Numbered from the stretch's first letter, positions 9,928 through 24,872 are shown. The stretch: 64,000 nt of DNA from Hormiphora californensis (GCA_020137815.1 CM035350.1:9828347-9892346); one strand, 5' to 3'. Notes: generated from the sequence alone by a model not told the origin. A program made the numbers and translations.

Positions 9928-10797
9928 TCACTTCCCTCTGGAACATTTCGCCACTGTGATATTGAGAATCCTGCCTGAATGATACCATCCCATAGCAGCC
10001 CTGACCTCACCTCTACTCCATCCCCTGACACTCCTGCCCCCAATCTGGTATATCACATCACCCTTCTCAACCCTACCATCCCTGTCAGTAGGGCTAAGGG
10101 GCACGATAGCAGCGACCCTCCAATATTTCCAGGCGGGTGCTACAATGATACCAGGTTGGGTTACACAGGGTATCTCTAGTGTCACCAGGGGGTGCTGTCT
10201 CTCATTTCCCGGTGTTACAGGGGGTGTCGGTGGTGATATAGAGGGTGATGGAGGTGTTATTGAAGGTGATGGAGGTGATATAGAAGGTGATGGTGGTGGT
10301 GAAGTCTGGACAAATACTGCAGTAGGTAGTGATATAACTGATGTTGAGGTTTGAGCGGACACAACAGTAGGGAGTGGTGAGGTCTGAGAGGATACAACAG
10401 TAGGGAGTGGTGAGGTCTGGCAGGATCTATCGGACGTGAGAACTGCAGCTGCAGGGGTGGGCAGTGATTGGTGGTGAAGTGTCGATACAAGGTCCTGTAC
10501 CTGCCCTAACAAGTTTCTCATATCTTCTCTCTCCTCAGCAACCACCCTTCTCACCACCTCCTCTAGTTCTACAATGTCATAAGGAGGTTTAAATGAGGTT
10601 TTGGGGTGAGTCCGTGGTGGTGAGGTTGAAGGTGAGGTGAGGTGAGGTTTTTCAAAGGTGTGATGTGAAGTGGAGTGTGGTTGAGGTGAGGGAGGAGGGG
10701 TGAGACGTCTCCCAAGAACATCCGCTAAGTGTGCTTTGTATTGTACATTCTGTACCAACGAATCTCGTCTCTTAGGATTTCTCTCTCCTCCTTCCAA
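9928..10797 (-). CDS. PDZ-like protein, C-terminal part
   Basis: An open minus-strand frame of up to 289 residues that begins on a non-ATG codon, so it is the continuation of something upstream. Residues 30-70 and 125-200 are Pro/Ser/Thr-rich, including repeats of PSPSISPPSPSITPP. An acidic/basic helical stretch (ELEEVVRRVVAEERED) lies between. The last 90 residues resemble a PDZ domain: LVTLEIP, WRVAAIVPLSPTDRDG, RVEKGDVIYQIGGRSVRGWS, then ILNITVAK. The classical GLGF loop is not clear. It overlaps the frame at 10,772-11,257 by 26 bp in a different phase. One gene with a frameshift or a small intron is more likely than two genes. Confidence 0.55.
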   Translation of the reverse strand: MEGGERNPKRRDSLVQNVQYKAHLADVLGRRLTPPPSPQPHSTSHHTFEKPHLTSPSTSPPRTHPKTSFKPPYDIVELEEVVRRVVAEEREDMRNLLGQVQDLVSTLHHQSLPTPAAAVLTSDRSCQTSPLPTVVSSQTSPLPTVVSAQTSTSVISLPTAVFVQTSPPPSPSISPPSPSITPPSPSISPPTPPVTPGNERQHPLVTLEIPCVTQPGIIVAPAWKYWRVAAIVPLSPTDRDGRVEKGDVIYQIGGRSVRGWSRGEVRAAMGWYHSGRILNITVAKCSRGK

Positions 10798-11257
10798 GAG
10801 TGTTAGTTATCAACTCCCCTACTTCACCGTCCAGTGATGTATGGGATGAATGTGTGAGTGAGTGATGTGATTCCCCTTCTTGACCCAGTGAAGTGTGGGA
10901 TGTGTGTGAGTGATGTGACTCCCCCTCTTGACCCAGTGATGTGTGGGATGTATGTGTGAGTGAGTGATGTGACTCCCCCTCTTGACCCAGTGATGTGTGG
11001 GATGTATGATGTGATTCCACCTCTTGACCCAGTGATGTGTGGGATGTATGATGTGACTCCCCCTCTTCCTCTCCGTTATCGTTCCCCAGGGAGGTATGGG
11101 ATGACATTCTAATATACTCGTCCACCCAGAAATCAGACATTAAAACCTGAACAGTGTAGTGAGTGAGTGATGTGTCATGAATAGGGTGATATAATCTTAC
11201 AATCTTCCCCCGATCAACTGCTATCTCACGATAAGCTGATATAATGCTGTTATCCAT
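10772..11257 (-). CDS. N-terminal part of the PDZ-like gene, with His/Ser-rich repeats
   Basis: Starts at ATG 11,257 (MDNSIISAYREIAVDRGKI). Residues 1-50 look globular. Residues about 54-145 hold five or six imperfect repeats of SHHTSHTSLGQEGE. The frame ends at a stop inside a purine-rich GGAGGAGAGAGAAA stretch. A change there of one or two bases would carry reading into the Pro-rich/PDZ frame downstream. Family unknown for the N-terminal portion. The break could be a real mutation, an indel error in a low-complexity run, or an unrecognised intron. Confidence 0.5.
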   Translation of the reverse strand: MDNSIISAYREIAVDRGKIVRLYHPIHDTSLTHYTVQVLMSDFWVDEYIRMSSHTSLGNDNGEEEGESHHTSHTSLGQEVESHHTSHTSLGQEGESHHSLTHTSHTSLGQEGESHHSHTSHTSLGQEGESHHSLTHSSHTSLDGEVGELITNTLGRRREKS

Positions 11258-14373
<3,116 letters not shown>

Positions 14374-14448
14374 ACCGAAACAACAACCAATCAGAACTCG
14401 TTATTTAAGTCACGTGACTGGTTATCAGCCAATCAGGGACCAGTATTA
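14374..14448 (-). mobile_element. CCAAT/E-box short element, copy 1
   Basis: Reverse-oriented relative to copies 2 and 3. It carries two CCAAT motifs (here as ACCAATCAG and GCCAATCAG) around the palindrome GTCACGTGAC. It is flanked by near-identical direct repeats of about 22 bp beginning CAAATTGTAAAAGAAACC (14,355-14,376 and 14,450-14,471). One terminal inverted repeat seen in copy 3 is missing. Confidence 0.7.
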
Positions 14449-14994
14449 CCAAATTGTAAAAGAAACCAACCCGAGCTATTGTAGAAAGTTGTACAAAGAT
14501 TCAATAGATATATATTGGAAATTGTCCCACCCCATTCCACGAACCCCAAAATCTCACAAAATGAATCTCTCGCTCTGCTCTAGATCGTTTTTCACGATTC
14601 GGTCTATTTCTATGTTTCTCTAACTCTTAAATTCTCTCGCTCGCTCTCTGAACACTTAACTAACCCAAAACATTTTTAATCGCGCTATGTACATAAATTA
14701 ACATAAAAAACACCACTCATATTAACGCAACATCTAGCAGTATATCGTTGCGTTGTTATTCCACACACGACCCACAGTTTAGGGGAGAATCGTGGGACGT
14801 GTGCGTGAGAGATTCGGCGGGTTTATAACGTCCTTTATTACTCTCTCTCTATCATATCTCACGGACCCGGATCATACAGTATCATTCTCTCTCTATCGTA
14901 CAGAAACAGCACTCAGCACTCAGCTCTCAACAGAGATATATCTCTCTCCAAAGGTTGTGTGTGTGTGTACGGGGGGATCGATCGAGTTGCGGCA

Positions 14995-17778
14995 TCACCC
15001 AGCTGGCTTACTTTTCCCACTCGCAGCGGTTGTTCCATTGCTGCTCGAGGTGGTGGGAGTAAAGGCGCTGTTAGTGGGCGAGTGGACACGAGATTGAGGT
15101 CGTGTCGGTATGGGCGTTGCTATGGGAGTCATGATGGGGGTAGTCATGACAACCATGTTATAAAGTCTCTCCTCACTGATATCATCAGGGTGAAGGTTGG
15201 TGATGTTGACAGCGTTAACAGCCGCCATACTGTCCGACATTTCGGCGCTGTCGTCTGCATCACCCCTATGGGGCCACGAAGCCAGGAGGTGCAGGGGAGT
15301 AGATCGGGGTGTGGTCGAGGTCGAGCTGTGCCGAGAACTCCCCGCCCCCACATGGCTCAACATGTAGGGTGAACTCCGGAGAGATCTCATCAGCTTCTCA
15401 TTCAATATCTCGCTGGTAACCGGTTTGAAGGAACTGCTCCCGCTGACGTTGAACTCTGCCCGGGGTCGAGATAACGTTCCTCCCGATCCTGATTTGGAGA
15501 GTTTGGGGGAGGCATCACTTTTCGTTGTCTCAGGTTTAGCAACGTCCTCCCCAAACTCCCTGGTGTCCACAAAGTTGACTGGTCCACAGTTCTTGTCGGA
15601 TGGGAATTGTGCCGATGAACTCTCTCCACTCATCGCGAAGATCTCGGTGCCTAGTCGTGCTCCATTGCTTGGTTCACGTGGTTGGATGGCGTACTGACCG
15701 GGCATCAAGGAGAAGGCGTTACTGTAGGGGCTGGGGGTGACTAGTCGGGATCCAATGAGCCTGTTAGCCTGGCTGGTTGGGGTCTCACTCAGCGTTATCA
15801 GATCAGTACCAGACAGATTCCGGGGGCTACTGGGACCTGATGTCACTACATGTCCATTGATTGGGTAGATCATTACCGGGGTTGGGTTTTTAATGGTCGT
15901 CTTGTTTAGAGGGGATGTTCTCCTGCTAGAGGGGTTGATACCTCGTACCTCCTCATCCTCTCTATCTAACCGAACCCTCTTGGTGCTAACATCGTATTGA
16001 TCCTGACCCATCAGTTGGGGCTCCGTCTGTGTTGAGTGAGTGAACATTATAGGAGCCCTAAAGTTTTTATCGATGTCTGTCATTCTAAACACCCCATCTT
16101 CATCATCAACGTGGTCCTCTTCAGGCCTCCGGGACTGGCTGTAGACCAGGTTAGCGAGGTAGTAATCGAACTCTCTGATTGCTATCGTTATGTGGGCGGG
16201 TTGTATACAAAGGGACTTGTTGGTACAGCACCCTGCTTTGTCCAACCTCTCACCGTCTGTAGATTCCAATGGGAACGCCTTGAATAGCACAACCATAACC
16301 AAGTCCAGCCGCCAAACCTGGAGGAAGTGGTGTTGTTATTACAAAGTGAGGTATTTAATACTTGAGGGAGGTTTATGTTTTAGAAAGTTGTTAAAACTGT
16401 ATTGTCCATATGATTGATTGTCCACAATATGTTGTTTTGATTTGTAAGGAAACATCATAAGGTGGCTAAATGACATTCTTGTCTCACGAAGAAATAAAAT
16501 TGACATCAATAACCCCTCCCAAAATACCCAAATGTAATCGAGTACCACTTACTAAACCATAAGTACAACTAACAAGATGACTAATGTTGTGTACCTGTGT
16601 GTGTGTTTACTGTGTGTTAGATTGTTTACCTTATCAGCCTGTCTCAGGCAATCAATCCTCCTCATCTTGCCCTTCTGGTCAGGGTTCGATATGATGCACT
16701 GGGAGTTGTGTCTCTTATTCTTGATTATGGAATCCACAAATTCATCCTGATATTCCGGTTTGATGTCTTTACGAAGCTTAGCAAGCAGTCTGGAGGCCCA
16801 TTTATTCTTCACCTCTGCTGCCTCCTCGTTCAACTCCCTCTCACACCTCTGCTTCTCTTTTGAGGGCATTTTCTTGTTGTGTGCCTTGTAGTATTTCCGC
16901 TTCTTGGCCTGGGAAGGAAGGGATGGTTAGGATGAATGCTATGGTAAGGGAGGGAGGGGTAATGAGTAACTTGGCAGTGAACAAGGCGATTAAAACAAAA
17001 TTATGATGAACTTTGTAATAATGACAGTGAATTGTGCCTGTCTAAGTAACCTAATGAAAAACAGAAATGAGCCACCAGTCGTTCCACCCACTACTGAGGC
17101 CCGTGAGTGACTGATTGAGACAGTGAGTGATTGAGACAGTGAGTGTTTGAGAGTGAGTAATTGAGACAGTGAGTGATTGAGACAGTGAGTGATTGAGACA
17201 GTAAAACAAAAGATCATGACAATGTTTTCATGTGCATTAAATCACCTGTAGGTGGAACCAAGTGTACGCCTTGCTTTTAACGTGAGGCAGCAGTTTCTCG
17301 ACAAACATCGTCTGTCGAGCACTGTCCATCACATTTTTCTTGGTGTCATCGGGGAAGGTGGGCCGCACGGAGGGGTAGTGGTTAAAGAACGGGGCACCAG
17401 GAGGTCCAACTGCACCAGGGTGTCCCCCGCTCGAGAAATGAAAAGGTAACCGTACAAAATCAAGATTGATGTTGCTCTGAGATGTTCCCTGGAGGACAGG
17501 GCGTGGTGGTTAACAGTAAATTCTCCCATATTGTAGAAAACTAGGCAGAGAATTATGCATTTAAGTACAAGTATTGGGAAACTAAAATAAGTAGTTACCG
17601 GGTGTTCCTGTCTCTGGTGTCCATTGTGTAACCGGAAAGAGTGGGGTTTAGAGGGGGAATGGTGGCTAGCCGCACCCGGACTGAAGTGCACGGGGGGAGG
17701 GACTTGTTGGGAGGACTGCCTTGAACTCGTACATGGACTCTCCAGTAATTCCTTGAAATATTCAGATTGATTCACCAT
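14995..17778 (-). CDS. NFI: Nuclear factor I (CTF/NFI) transcription factor
   Basis: Well-supported exons, 5' to 3' on the minus strand, are 17,429-17,246, 16,908-16,630 and 16,317-14,995. They encode the NFI DNA-binding domain in order: [83 protein letters not shown] and the Cys-containing [29 protein letters not shown]. The remaining 340 residues are a Ser/Thr/Pro-rich tail, as expected for the transactivation part. NFI dimers bind TTGGC(N5)GCCAA. A 5' exon starting at ATG 17,778 ([14 protein letters not shown]) is suggested, but its donor (17,599) is out of phase with the next exon, so the N terminus is uncertain. An intermediate exon or an alternative donor may be missing. Confidence 0.9.
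17103..17205. repeat. 16-bp tandem repeat in NFI intron
   Basis: Units of GTGAGTGATTGAGACA, about five copies with variants, in the intron next to the exon that ends at 17,246. Confidence 0.8.
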
Positions 17779-17841
17779 TTGTATGATGGTACTACATATT
17801 TGTAGCAATTTCTTTTTGGATGAAATTTTAAATAAAATCAC

Positions 17842-18319
17842 AAAATTAACCCACCTGTTTTAGAGGAAAGCTGCTTGCACTAAAGTCATTTTGAGGGATA
17901 TATTTTTGCTGGTCTATGGGGGCTAGACCGTTCATCTCACGTCTAAATCGGTCATGCTACATGTACATGTGTATAAACTAGAAATTGAGAGATGACATTA
18001 AAAGATCCACGTGTCGATTTGAACAGATAACTGAATTATTTTTGAAAACTCGATGTTATTTTCTTATCAGGAAGGTTCAATTCGAACTGCACTGTTATCA
18101 GTATAAGCGCTGTGGTATCAGATGCCTAAAGTTTCAACAGGCCATCAAGCAACAACTATGGGCCATGGCAGAAGAACACACGAAAGTCGAAACATAGAAT
18201 AAATATCGCTTTGATTGCCCCCCTTTGAAAGGGAAACTCTTTTTGAAGGTATTTAGAGATCCATGCCGTATCCTGCTAGAATACAAAGCGCGATTTTGAG
18301 GAGTTAAAGAAAGAAAACG
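17842..18319. other. Intergenic, nothing recognised
   Basis: Upstream of NFI. No exon or RNA gene is supported. Presumably contains the NFI promoter. Confidence 0.4.
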
Positions 18320-18395
18320 GAGGTTGAAACTTGAAACCAAAAACTTGGCGAAAACGTGGACAGGACACTTTGGCCAAGTTTTTGGTTTCAACCTC
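18320..18395. repeat. Imperfect inverted repeat
   Basis: AGGTTGAAA...CCAAAAACTTGGC is repeated inverted as GCCAAGTTTTTGGTTTCAACCT. The left arm has a 7-bp internal duplication. Confidence 0.7.
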
Positions 18396-18638
18396 GTATC
18401 GAGCCGCGCCGTCAAAAACGCGCGTCGCGGCTTGCAGCGTATGCCAAGAGAGGCGCGCACTGATAAATTTTGAAAAATATTTGAAGAACCAAATTTCGTT
18501 TTCGCGAAAAACGTGATTTTCAAGTTCCTCCTCGGTTCGCCTCCTACTCAGTACTCACTACTCTCCTGTGCTGGGCACACTCTGGATTCACATCTTGAGG
18601 CCACGGTAGTCATTTTGAAACTAGTAGCTAAAGTCCAT

Positions 18639-18784
18639 TTTTATTCAACTGTTCACCCCTCAACTCGTGCGCGTGCGATATTTTAATTTACGCTGCGCGC
18701 GCTACACGTTAACATGTGATAAACGCGCAAAAAAATTCCGCGCACGACTTTGGGGGGTGAACAGTTGAAAAAAAATGGACATTA
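18639..18784. mobile_element. TAAAGTC-type MITE, variant subfamily
   Basis: Termini TAAAGTCCATTTTT and the inverse. Subterminal CAACTGTTCACCCC is inverted as GGGGTGAACAGTTG. The centre carries ACACGTTAACATGTGAT, a palindromic core shared with the elements at 29,905 and 47,212. Confidence 0.75.
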
Positions 18785-18955
18785 GACCGTCTTTCGAGGC
18801 TCGAGCGCCCCGCAACATAACACGCTGAAGCGAGAAGTCTTAGCTGATCAAAAAAACTCCTCTTCCATGATTGTTAACTATCCCGTGTATTTGAGGTTAA
18901 TCTAATTTATACATTTTAATTTATTAATAAATACTATCCTCCTCAAGCGGAGGAC

Positions 18956-19133
18956 ATGGAGGCGAGACACTGTGTTGAGACGCGCACCATTGCGACGCGC
19001 ATTGCGACGCGCATTTTGGCTTTGCGACGCGCATTTAAGCATTGCGACGCGCATGTGTGCGTCGCAAAGCCAAAATGCGCGTCGCAATGCGCGTCGCAAT
19101 GGTGCGCGTCTCAACACAGTGTCTCGCCTCCAT
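18956..19133. repeat. Long near-perfect hairpin upstream of CEP95
   Basis: Two arms of about 75 bp are exact inverse complements, from ATGGAGGCGAGACACTGTG through repeated GCGACGCGCATT units, with a loop of about 30 bp. It ends only 127 bp before the CEP95 start codon. It may be a foldback element or MITE. The near identity of the arms suggests recent formation or gene conversion. Confidence 0.85.
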
Positions 19134-19259
19134 ATGCCTAATGCCTCAGCTATTTAAGTTGCAATGTTTGATGTTTTATGGAGGCCCGAAAATTTAGATA
19201 GTTGTTCACAAATCACAGTTGTTTCCACATTACTAGATAACTACCCCTATGCTGCAGCC

Positions 19260-21466
19260 ATGAGCGATGAAGCCGTTGAACGGTTATTGACTGTGTTTGA
19301 GGAGGATGAAGCAAGTCCGAGTGCGATAGTGAGGATCTATGAGAAGATATTTGGGGGTCTGCCAAGAGGGAGTATTGTCAGACCAACCTGTCAGGATGAT
19401 GATCGAGTGAATATACAGCTGATCCTTGCTGAGCTAGAATCGGAACATCTCAAGATGGATTTGAGCCACATTAGTGCCGCTGAAATAGCGCTGGGCAACC
19501 CTCGACCAAGTAAGCATTAACCCAGACGTGATACTTCTTATTACTATAGCCACTAACCTCACAAAATAATAATATTTCTCTCTCTCCTCAGTTATACATG
19601 TGTTGGAGATATTTGCTGGGTACACTGAACACATTCTCGAGAAAGGGAACCTCACTCAAGACGAATCGTGGCAAGACTCAACTTTTGAAGACAAAGAGAA
19701 TGTGACCTACGATATCTCAACTCGAGAACTGATAGAGACATCCCCAGTAAAATCAATACTGAGTCCTGATTGTGTTAACAGTTCAGCATTCAAAGCGGGG
19801 TATCAGGAGGGTGTACAATCGGACTCTCTAATTGACCGGTTAGATTCTCTACCAAACATTGCTGATGCACTGCGGACCTCACACGGGCTAGATGTGTCTG
19901 AATACAAGATCGATGAAGGGGTAGCCACCTCCACACCATGTCATTCCAGACGTCACGAGGAGGAAACAGAGAAGCTGATTAGAAGGATGGAAGAGAGAGA
20001 AGCAGCTGCAGATGGTATTAGAACACCCGAGCCAGTACCAGTTAGGGCACCCCCTGAGACACCAGACCAAGCATTAGATAGAAGTATCAAGGAAAGGATA
20101 CTATTTTTGTTAGAGAACAGTGGAAATAAACCAAAGAAGACAAGGCAGGTTAGATTTAAATTGTCACCAAGGAGTAACAACTCCACCCCCAGAGAGGACC
20201 ACACACCCAAAACAACAACTCCCACCCCTGCTGAGGACCCTGATCTAAGGGCTACATTGGATGAGATGGTTTCCATGGGGATGTCCCCCTCTACAGCTCG
20301 GACACTATGGGGCAAACAGATGAGACAGGTAGCGGCTCTAAACAAAGCAGACGAGAGCAGGGCACTGCTTCTTAAAAAGCATCTCAAGGAGGAGGAAAAG
20401 AGACAGGAGTTGCTGCTGCAGATGATGCAGAAAGAGTTGGACTTCGTGGCCCGGAAGGGGGTCGAGGAGGAGGTGAAGAGAGAGGAGAGATTACTAAAGG
20501 CCAAGATGTTTGAGAAGAAGCTAACAGCGGTCAGGGTTAGGAAACATTACGGAGACTATTGTATGAGGATGAAGAGTAGGATGGTTAACAAGAGTGCACG
20601 GGAGGAACAAATCTTTATCAAACAGTTTGAAAAAGGTGAGCTTCTCGTTATGTACTATATTTTCTTGCCCAACACTTCGTGGAGCAGAGTTCAGTACATG
20701 ATTCAGAGCTTCTAACTCCTACAGTTCAGTACATGATTCCAGTCAGAGCTTCTAACTCCTACATCTCCTCCAGGTTTAAAGTTGCAGAAGGAACGGATGT
20801 TACAATCGAAGAAAGAGGAAAAACAGCGACAAGAGGAAAAGGAACGAAAATACAGAGATGAAATCAAGAAAATTGAACAGGTAATCTTAGCATTTTGATG
20901 TGCTCGTTTTTTTTGCGTTTATCTTCCTGCCATTTCCCCGACATTCTACCTCCCTCACTTACTATGGCTGTGACTCCCCATCTGGCGCCCCTCTCTATGG
21001 CGCCCCTTCGTACCGTTGTGACTCTGCCGCCTCCCCTCTCTGACACCCTCTCACTACCATAGTGACTCTATCTCCGCCCCCCTAGCCCTCTGACACCCCT
21101 CCCCCACTAGTTGTACAAGGACCAGGTGGATCTGATGCAAGATAAACTAGATAAGGAGAGAGGAGAGAAGATATCGTGGACCGAGGAGAGAGCGAAACAT
21201 GTCAAACGATACAAAGCTAAGAAGGTATGAGTTGACAGTTACTACCACCTGTTACTACCACCTGTTGTTATACACTGACATGGTACATGCACATTTCCTT
21301 ACATCTACAATTGTTGTTTCCAATTTCCATATCGGTCACTGTTAACACAATCTGTATCTTCCAGAGAGCTGCAATGAAGAGGACGATTGAAGCACTGCAG
21401 AAGGAACTGGTTATATCTGAAGACAGTCTACATTTTAAAACACAGGATATTGAGAACCTCTGCTGA
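19260..21466 (+). CDS. CEP95: CEP95-like centrosomal protein, five exons
   Basis: Exons 19,260-19,509, 19,592-20,635, 20,774-20,880, 21,111-21,224 and 21,365-21,466, with consistent phases. The N-terminal 110 residues (AVERLLTVF, IVRIYEKIFGGLP, DDRVNIQLILAELE, MDLSHISAAEIALGNPRP, VLEIFAGYTEHILE) follow the calponin-homology-like domain of CEP95. A long low-complexity linker follows, then a Glu/Lys/Arg/Gln-rich coiled-coil C terminus of about 200 residues ending KTQDIENLC. CEP95 localises to centrosomes and spindle poles in vertebrates. The start at 19,260 is chosen because it matches the family's beginning and an acceptor-like GCTGCAG ends 2 bp before it. An in-frame ATG at 19,164 is an alternative. 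Identification rests on the N-terminal domain. Confidence 0.8.
20689..20760 (+). repeat. Direct duplication in CEP95 intron 2
   Basis: GTTCAGTACATGATT...CAGAGCTTCTAACTCCTAC occurs twice in tandem just before the exon at 20,774. Confidence 0.85.
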
Positions 21467-21968
21467 GAGAAAACAGTTTTCAAAGTTATGACAGAAACCT
21501 AATCGGACTTTTTATTAGGGAATGTGGTTCGGATTGATTCCGAATCGACATTCCAACACAGTGTAAATAGTGAATTTATTATTTTCGTTAACTTTTCCAC
21601 AGCCCCCAAAATCGGTTCATCGTGCACTTTGTTTACAACGGTCACTGCCGCTTAGACGTAGCGCGCGGTACCACAGGACTAGTGTTATCTGCGCAGAGAG
21701 CCTGGGAAATTCAGCGCGGGTTGCAAAACAGAGCCATCTGTTTGAAACCAGCAGCCACCAGAGGTTGGGACCAGCCAGCAGCCACCTGAGCACCTGGGAC
21801 AACTCTTGGCACCGGAGACACTTTAAACAGGGATTTAATATAGTCATCAGAAGTAAATAAACAACTACAAACATTATCAAAATCAACTAAAACACAAAAG
21901 AGTCCTCACAAAAAACTAAATCTGAAAACTTTTAAACAAACCCTCTAAAAACTGACAACAAATAAAGT
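21467..21968. other. Convergent intergenic region
   Basis: Separates the 3' ends of CEP95 (plus) and the acidic gene (minus). No gene is supported here. Confidence 0.5.
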
Positions 21969-24627
21969 TCACCACTTGAGTCTCTCTAACGGTGGCAGAG
22001 TTCTTGAATCCTTCTTCTTTCTTCGTCTTCTCTGGGTAGGTGGTGTTGGAATGAGGGGCTGTGGTTGTCTTCTTCTTCTGTTTCTGCAAGGTATAGAGAC
22101 AAGAGAGTTAATTAATGAATTAATGAATCAACATCAATTTTCAGGGATCTGGCTCACAACTTACACCCATATCGAGATGACCCCAGACCCCCCCCACCCC
22201 CAAACCAGTACTGCACACTAACCGGGCGGTGTTGTATGGTGATTTGATTTGACTGAGATCTCCCAACATATTATCCATATTGACACTGCTCAGTTTCACA
22301 TTTCTCCTCGCCTCATTCACAGCACTCAAGAACTTGTTGGTAGATAGCTGGTAACGCTGTTTAGAGCCAGGAAAACAAATGGGCTTAGTGCAGCAGATAA
22401 GATCACAGAAACATGACTAACAGAAACTAACTCTCAAAAAGATAGAGTTTGAAGATAGAGAGAATTGGCTAAGAGATAGTTGCTAAACATGCTGTTACAT
22501 GCTCCTATTATTCTACTACTGACTGATAAAGATGGTTGCTGCTACATGCTAGGTTACCTGTTTTGTCGGTTTCTCTTCTCGGTTGGCGTCTATTGCACCT
22601 ATGGATACATCATGAGTAGTGTTATTCAAATTAATTTTAGTCGGTAGAGAATCAAGAGAGGGAGCTGACTCTAAAAGAAGACACTCTGATTCTGTTTTCT
22701 AGAAAGGTTAGCTCACGTTTCATTTTGTTTCGAACACTGTCCATTATGTCCCTGGTTTTCCTGTTTTGGTTGTCCAGTTCTGAGTTCTGTTGGGCTATTA
22801 GGGCATTGATCAGCTTCTTCTGTTGATCTACACCTTGACCACTTCTCTGTAGTATGGAGAGGAATATTTAAGTATAATAGGAGCATTAACATTAGGAGCC
22901 TGGTATGTAGTAGTAGACACTTTTGTCACATTGCAATGGAGCCAAGTAGACACTCACCGCTTCGTTAACATTGAACAAGGTATCTCGTTGTGTTATCAGC
23001 CTGGCAGGTCTCTCCACCTCCTCAATCCTCCCCCTCCATCCTGCTGTGTCAGCAGGTTCCTTCCTAATCACTGGACTTTTACTGCGCTCCCTACAACATG
23101 TTCATAGGCTGCATTATAATGCATTAAACAGAATATTAGACAGGACTGTGTATTGTGGTTTTACGGAATGTTCTTGATTCGTTAGAGTAGTGTTGAGGTG
23201 ATGAATTACCTTGTCTCCAGTAAGATGTCAGATAAAGAGTACACAGCAGATATCTCGTCATCATCCTCCTCTACAGCTCCTAGTAATGCTGCAGTGGTGG
23301 TGTTACTAGTGGTGGTGTTACTAGCTGCAGTCATGATGATGTCATTACCAGCACGTGTGACGTCATGATTACTATTTGTGACGTCACCACTACTGATGAC
23401 ATCAGAGGAGCTGATGAGAGCTGAGGAGGAGGTCAGATCGCTGCTGGTAGTCAATTGTTCTGCTGTAGAGGGCGGTGTATTAGGATGGTGAACTGTATTG
23501 GGGGTAGTAGTGGGGTCATTACTTGCTGCTTCATCTGCTTCACTGACATTTGGTGCTTCACTCGCCCCTAAAGGTGCCTCAGTAGCATTAGCCACTCCTA
23601 AAGGTGCCTCAGAAGTAGCTTCACAGACAGTCTCGCTCAATGCTGCAGTATCCTCCACTACTACAACAGGTAGACCCCCCTTGACATCATTGTTCAGACT
23701 CTCAGAATCTCCCACAGAGTCCTGGTTCAGACTCTCAGAGAGTCCTTCTATAGCATGCCTATAGGTCCTATTACTGTACCCAGGTCTCGCTGGGGCTGGT
23801 GACGTAACACGGGGAGGTGGGACCTCCAACATCCTCCCATCCCCCGTGTTGGTCTGGTAACTAGTCACATACCCCACCAGAAACTCCACCGTCTCAGCTT
23901 GTGCTTCACAGTCAAGAGAGAGGGCTGTGTCGGAGGTTTCAGCAGCCCTCTCTGGGTCAAAAGAGGGCACTTGGGAAGTGAGCGACACTGGCACATACAC
24001 ATTGGATATACTATTACAGGGTGGCCGGGGTAGCAATGGCTCACTCTCAGCTGTATTTACACGAACTCGCTCAGAAAATGTGACAGCCTTACGATTGTTT
24101 TTTAGTAACGCCTCAGCAGCAAGACTCCTAGGATCTGGTATCTCTTCTTCCTCTTCTTCCTCTTCTTCTTCCTCGGAGTTGGGAGGTGGGACGGTGTGAT
24201 CTGGTTTCTTGACGACCACCACCTCAGACACGGCCCTGGGGGTGGCAGAGGAATACTCATCTTTCTGCCACTGGGCAGAGGATGGAGGGGTGGAGAACAC
24301 ACCACTTCTCTCTTCAATAGATTCCAGAGCAGTGGTGGTCGGTGGTGGCACTCTAGTAGTGGTGGTACGACGCGGTGGTGGGGCAGTAGTTCGTGCTGGT
24401 TTCTCAAACCTGTCAACTTTCTTCTTCTTAGGTCGGATTATCTCTCTGGTTTCTGAAACAGCCTGCTCCACGATTAGTACGGGGGGGGGGGGATTGTAGG
24501 TGGGGATATTGGATATCAGGGAATAGGATTGACACAACAGGGGGTTGGAACTGGAAGGGTTGAGAGAGGATTGGGAAATGGGGAAAGATAATTTCGGGTG
24601 GTAAAGACACACTGAATCATGGAACAT
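21969..24627 (-). CDS. Unknown acidic, low-complexity protein, six or more exons
   Basis: Minus-strand exons are about 24,467(or earlier)-23,210, 23,090-22,958, 22,846-about 22,716, about 22,603-22,559, about 22,356-22,222 and about 22,085-21,969. The first large exon encodes a basic start (RPKKKKVDRFEKPARTT), a run of 11 Glu before IPDPRSLAAEALLKNNRKAV, and a long Ser/Thr/Ala/Glu-rich segment with repeats of EAPLG. The later exons encode helical, charged sequence (DQQKKLINALIAQQNSELDNQN, FLSAVNEARRNVKLSSVNMD) and end in an Arg/Lys-rich tail (RRRRKKKDSRTLPPLERLKW). I do not recognise the family. The 3' part suggests coiled coil. The 5' end is uncertain because a G homopolymer (24,481-24,493) lies at the possible exon border. 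Confidence 0.6.
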
Positions 24628-24701
24628 ACGGAAAGAAAAGTTTCATGCGAACTGATAAATTGGAAAACAACAAAACTAATATTATCAAGTTCCTATTTTG
24701 T

Positions 24702-24872
24702 CCTAAAACCGACCAAAACCTCTTGGACCACCATCACGGGCACCACGACCGAATCAGGAAATACTGGTCCCTGATTGGCTGATAACCAGTCACGTGACCT
24801 AAATAACGAGCTCTGATTGGTTCCTGCCTAAAACCGACCAAAACCTCTTGGACCACCACGGGCACCACGACC
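24702..24872 (+). mobile_element. CCAAT/E-box short element, copy 2, with flanking 46-49-bp duplication
   Basis: The element (24,751-24,826) carries CTGATTGGCTGAT, GTCACGTGAC and CTGATTGGTT. It is flanked by two copies of CCTAAAACCGACCAAAACC... (24,702-24,750 and 24,827-24,872) that differ by a 3-bp indel. The duplicated flank is the last 15 codons, including the stop, of the RGG gene, so the reading frame of that gene survived the event. Confidence 0.8.
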
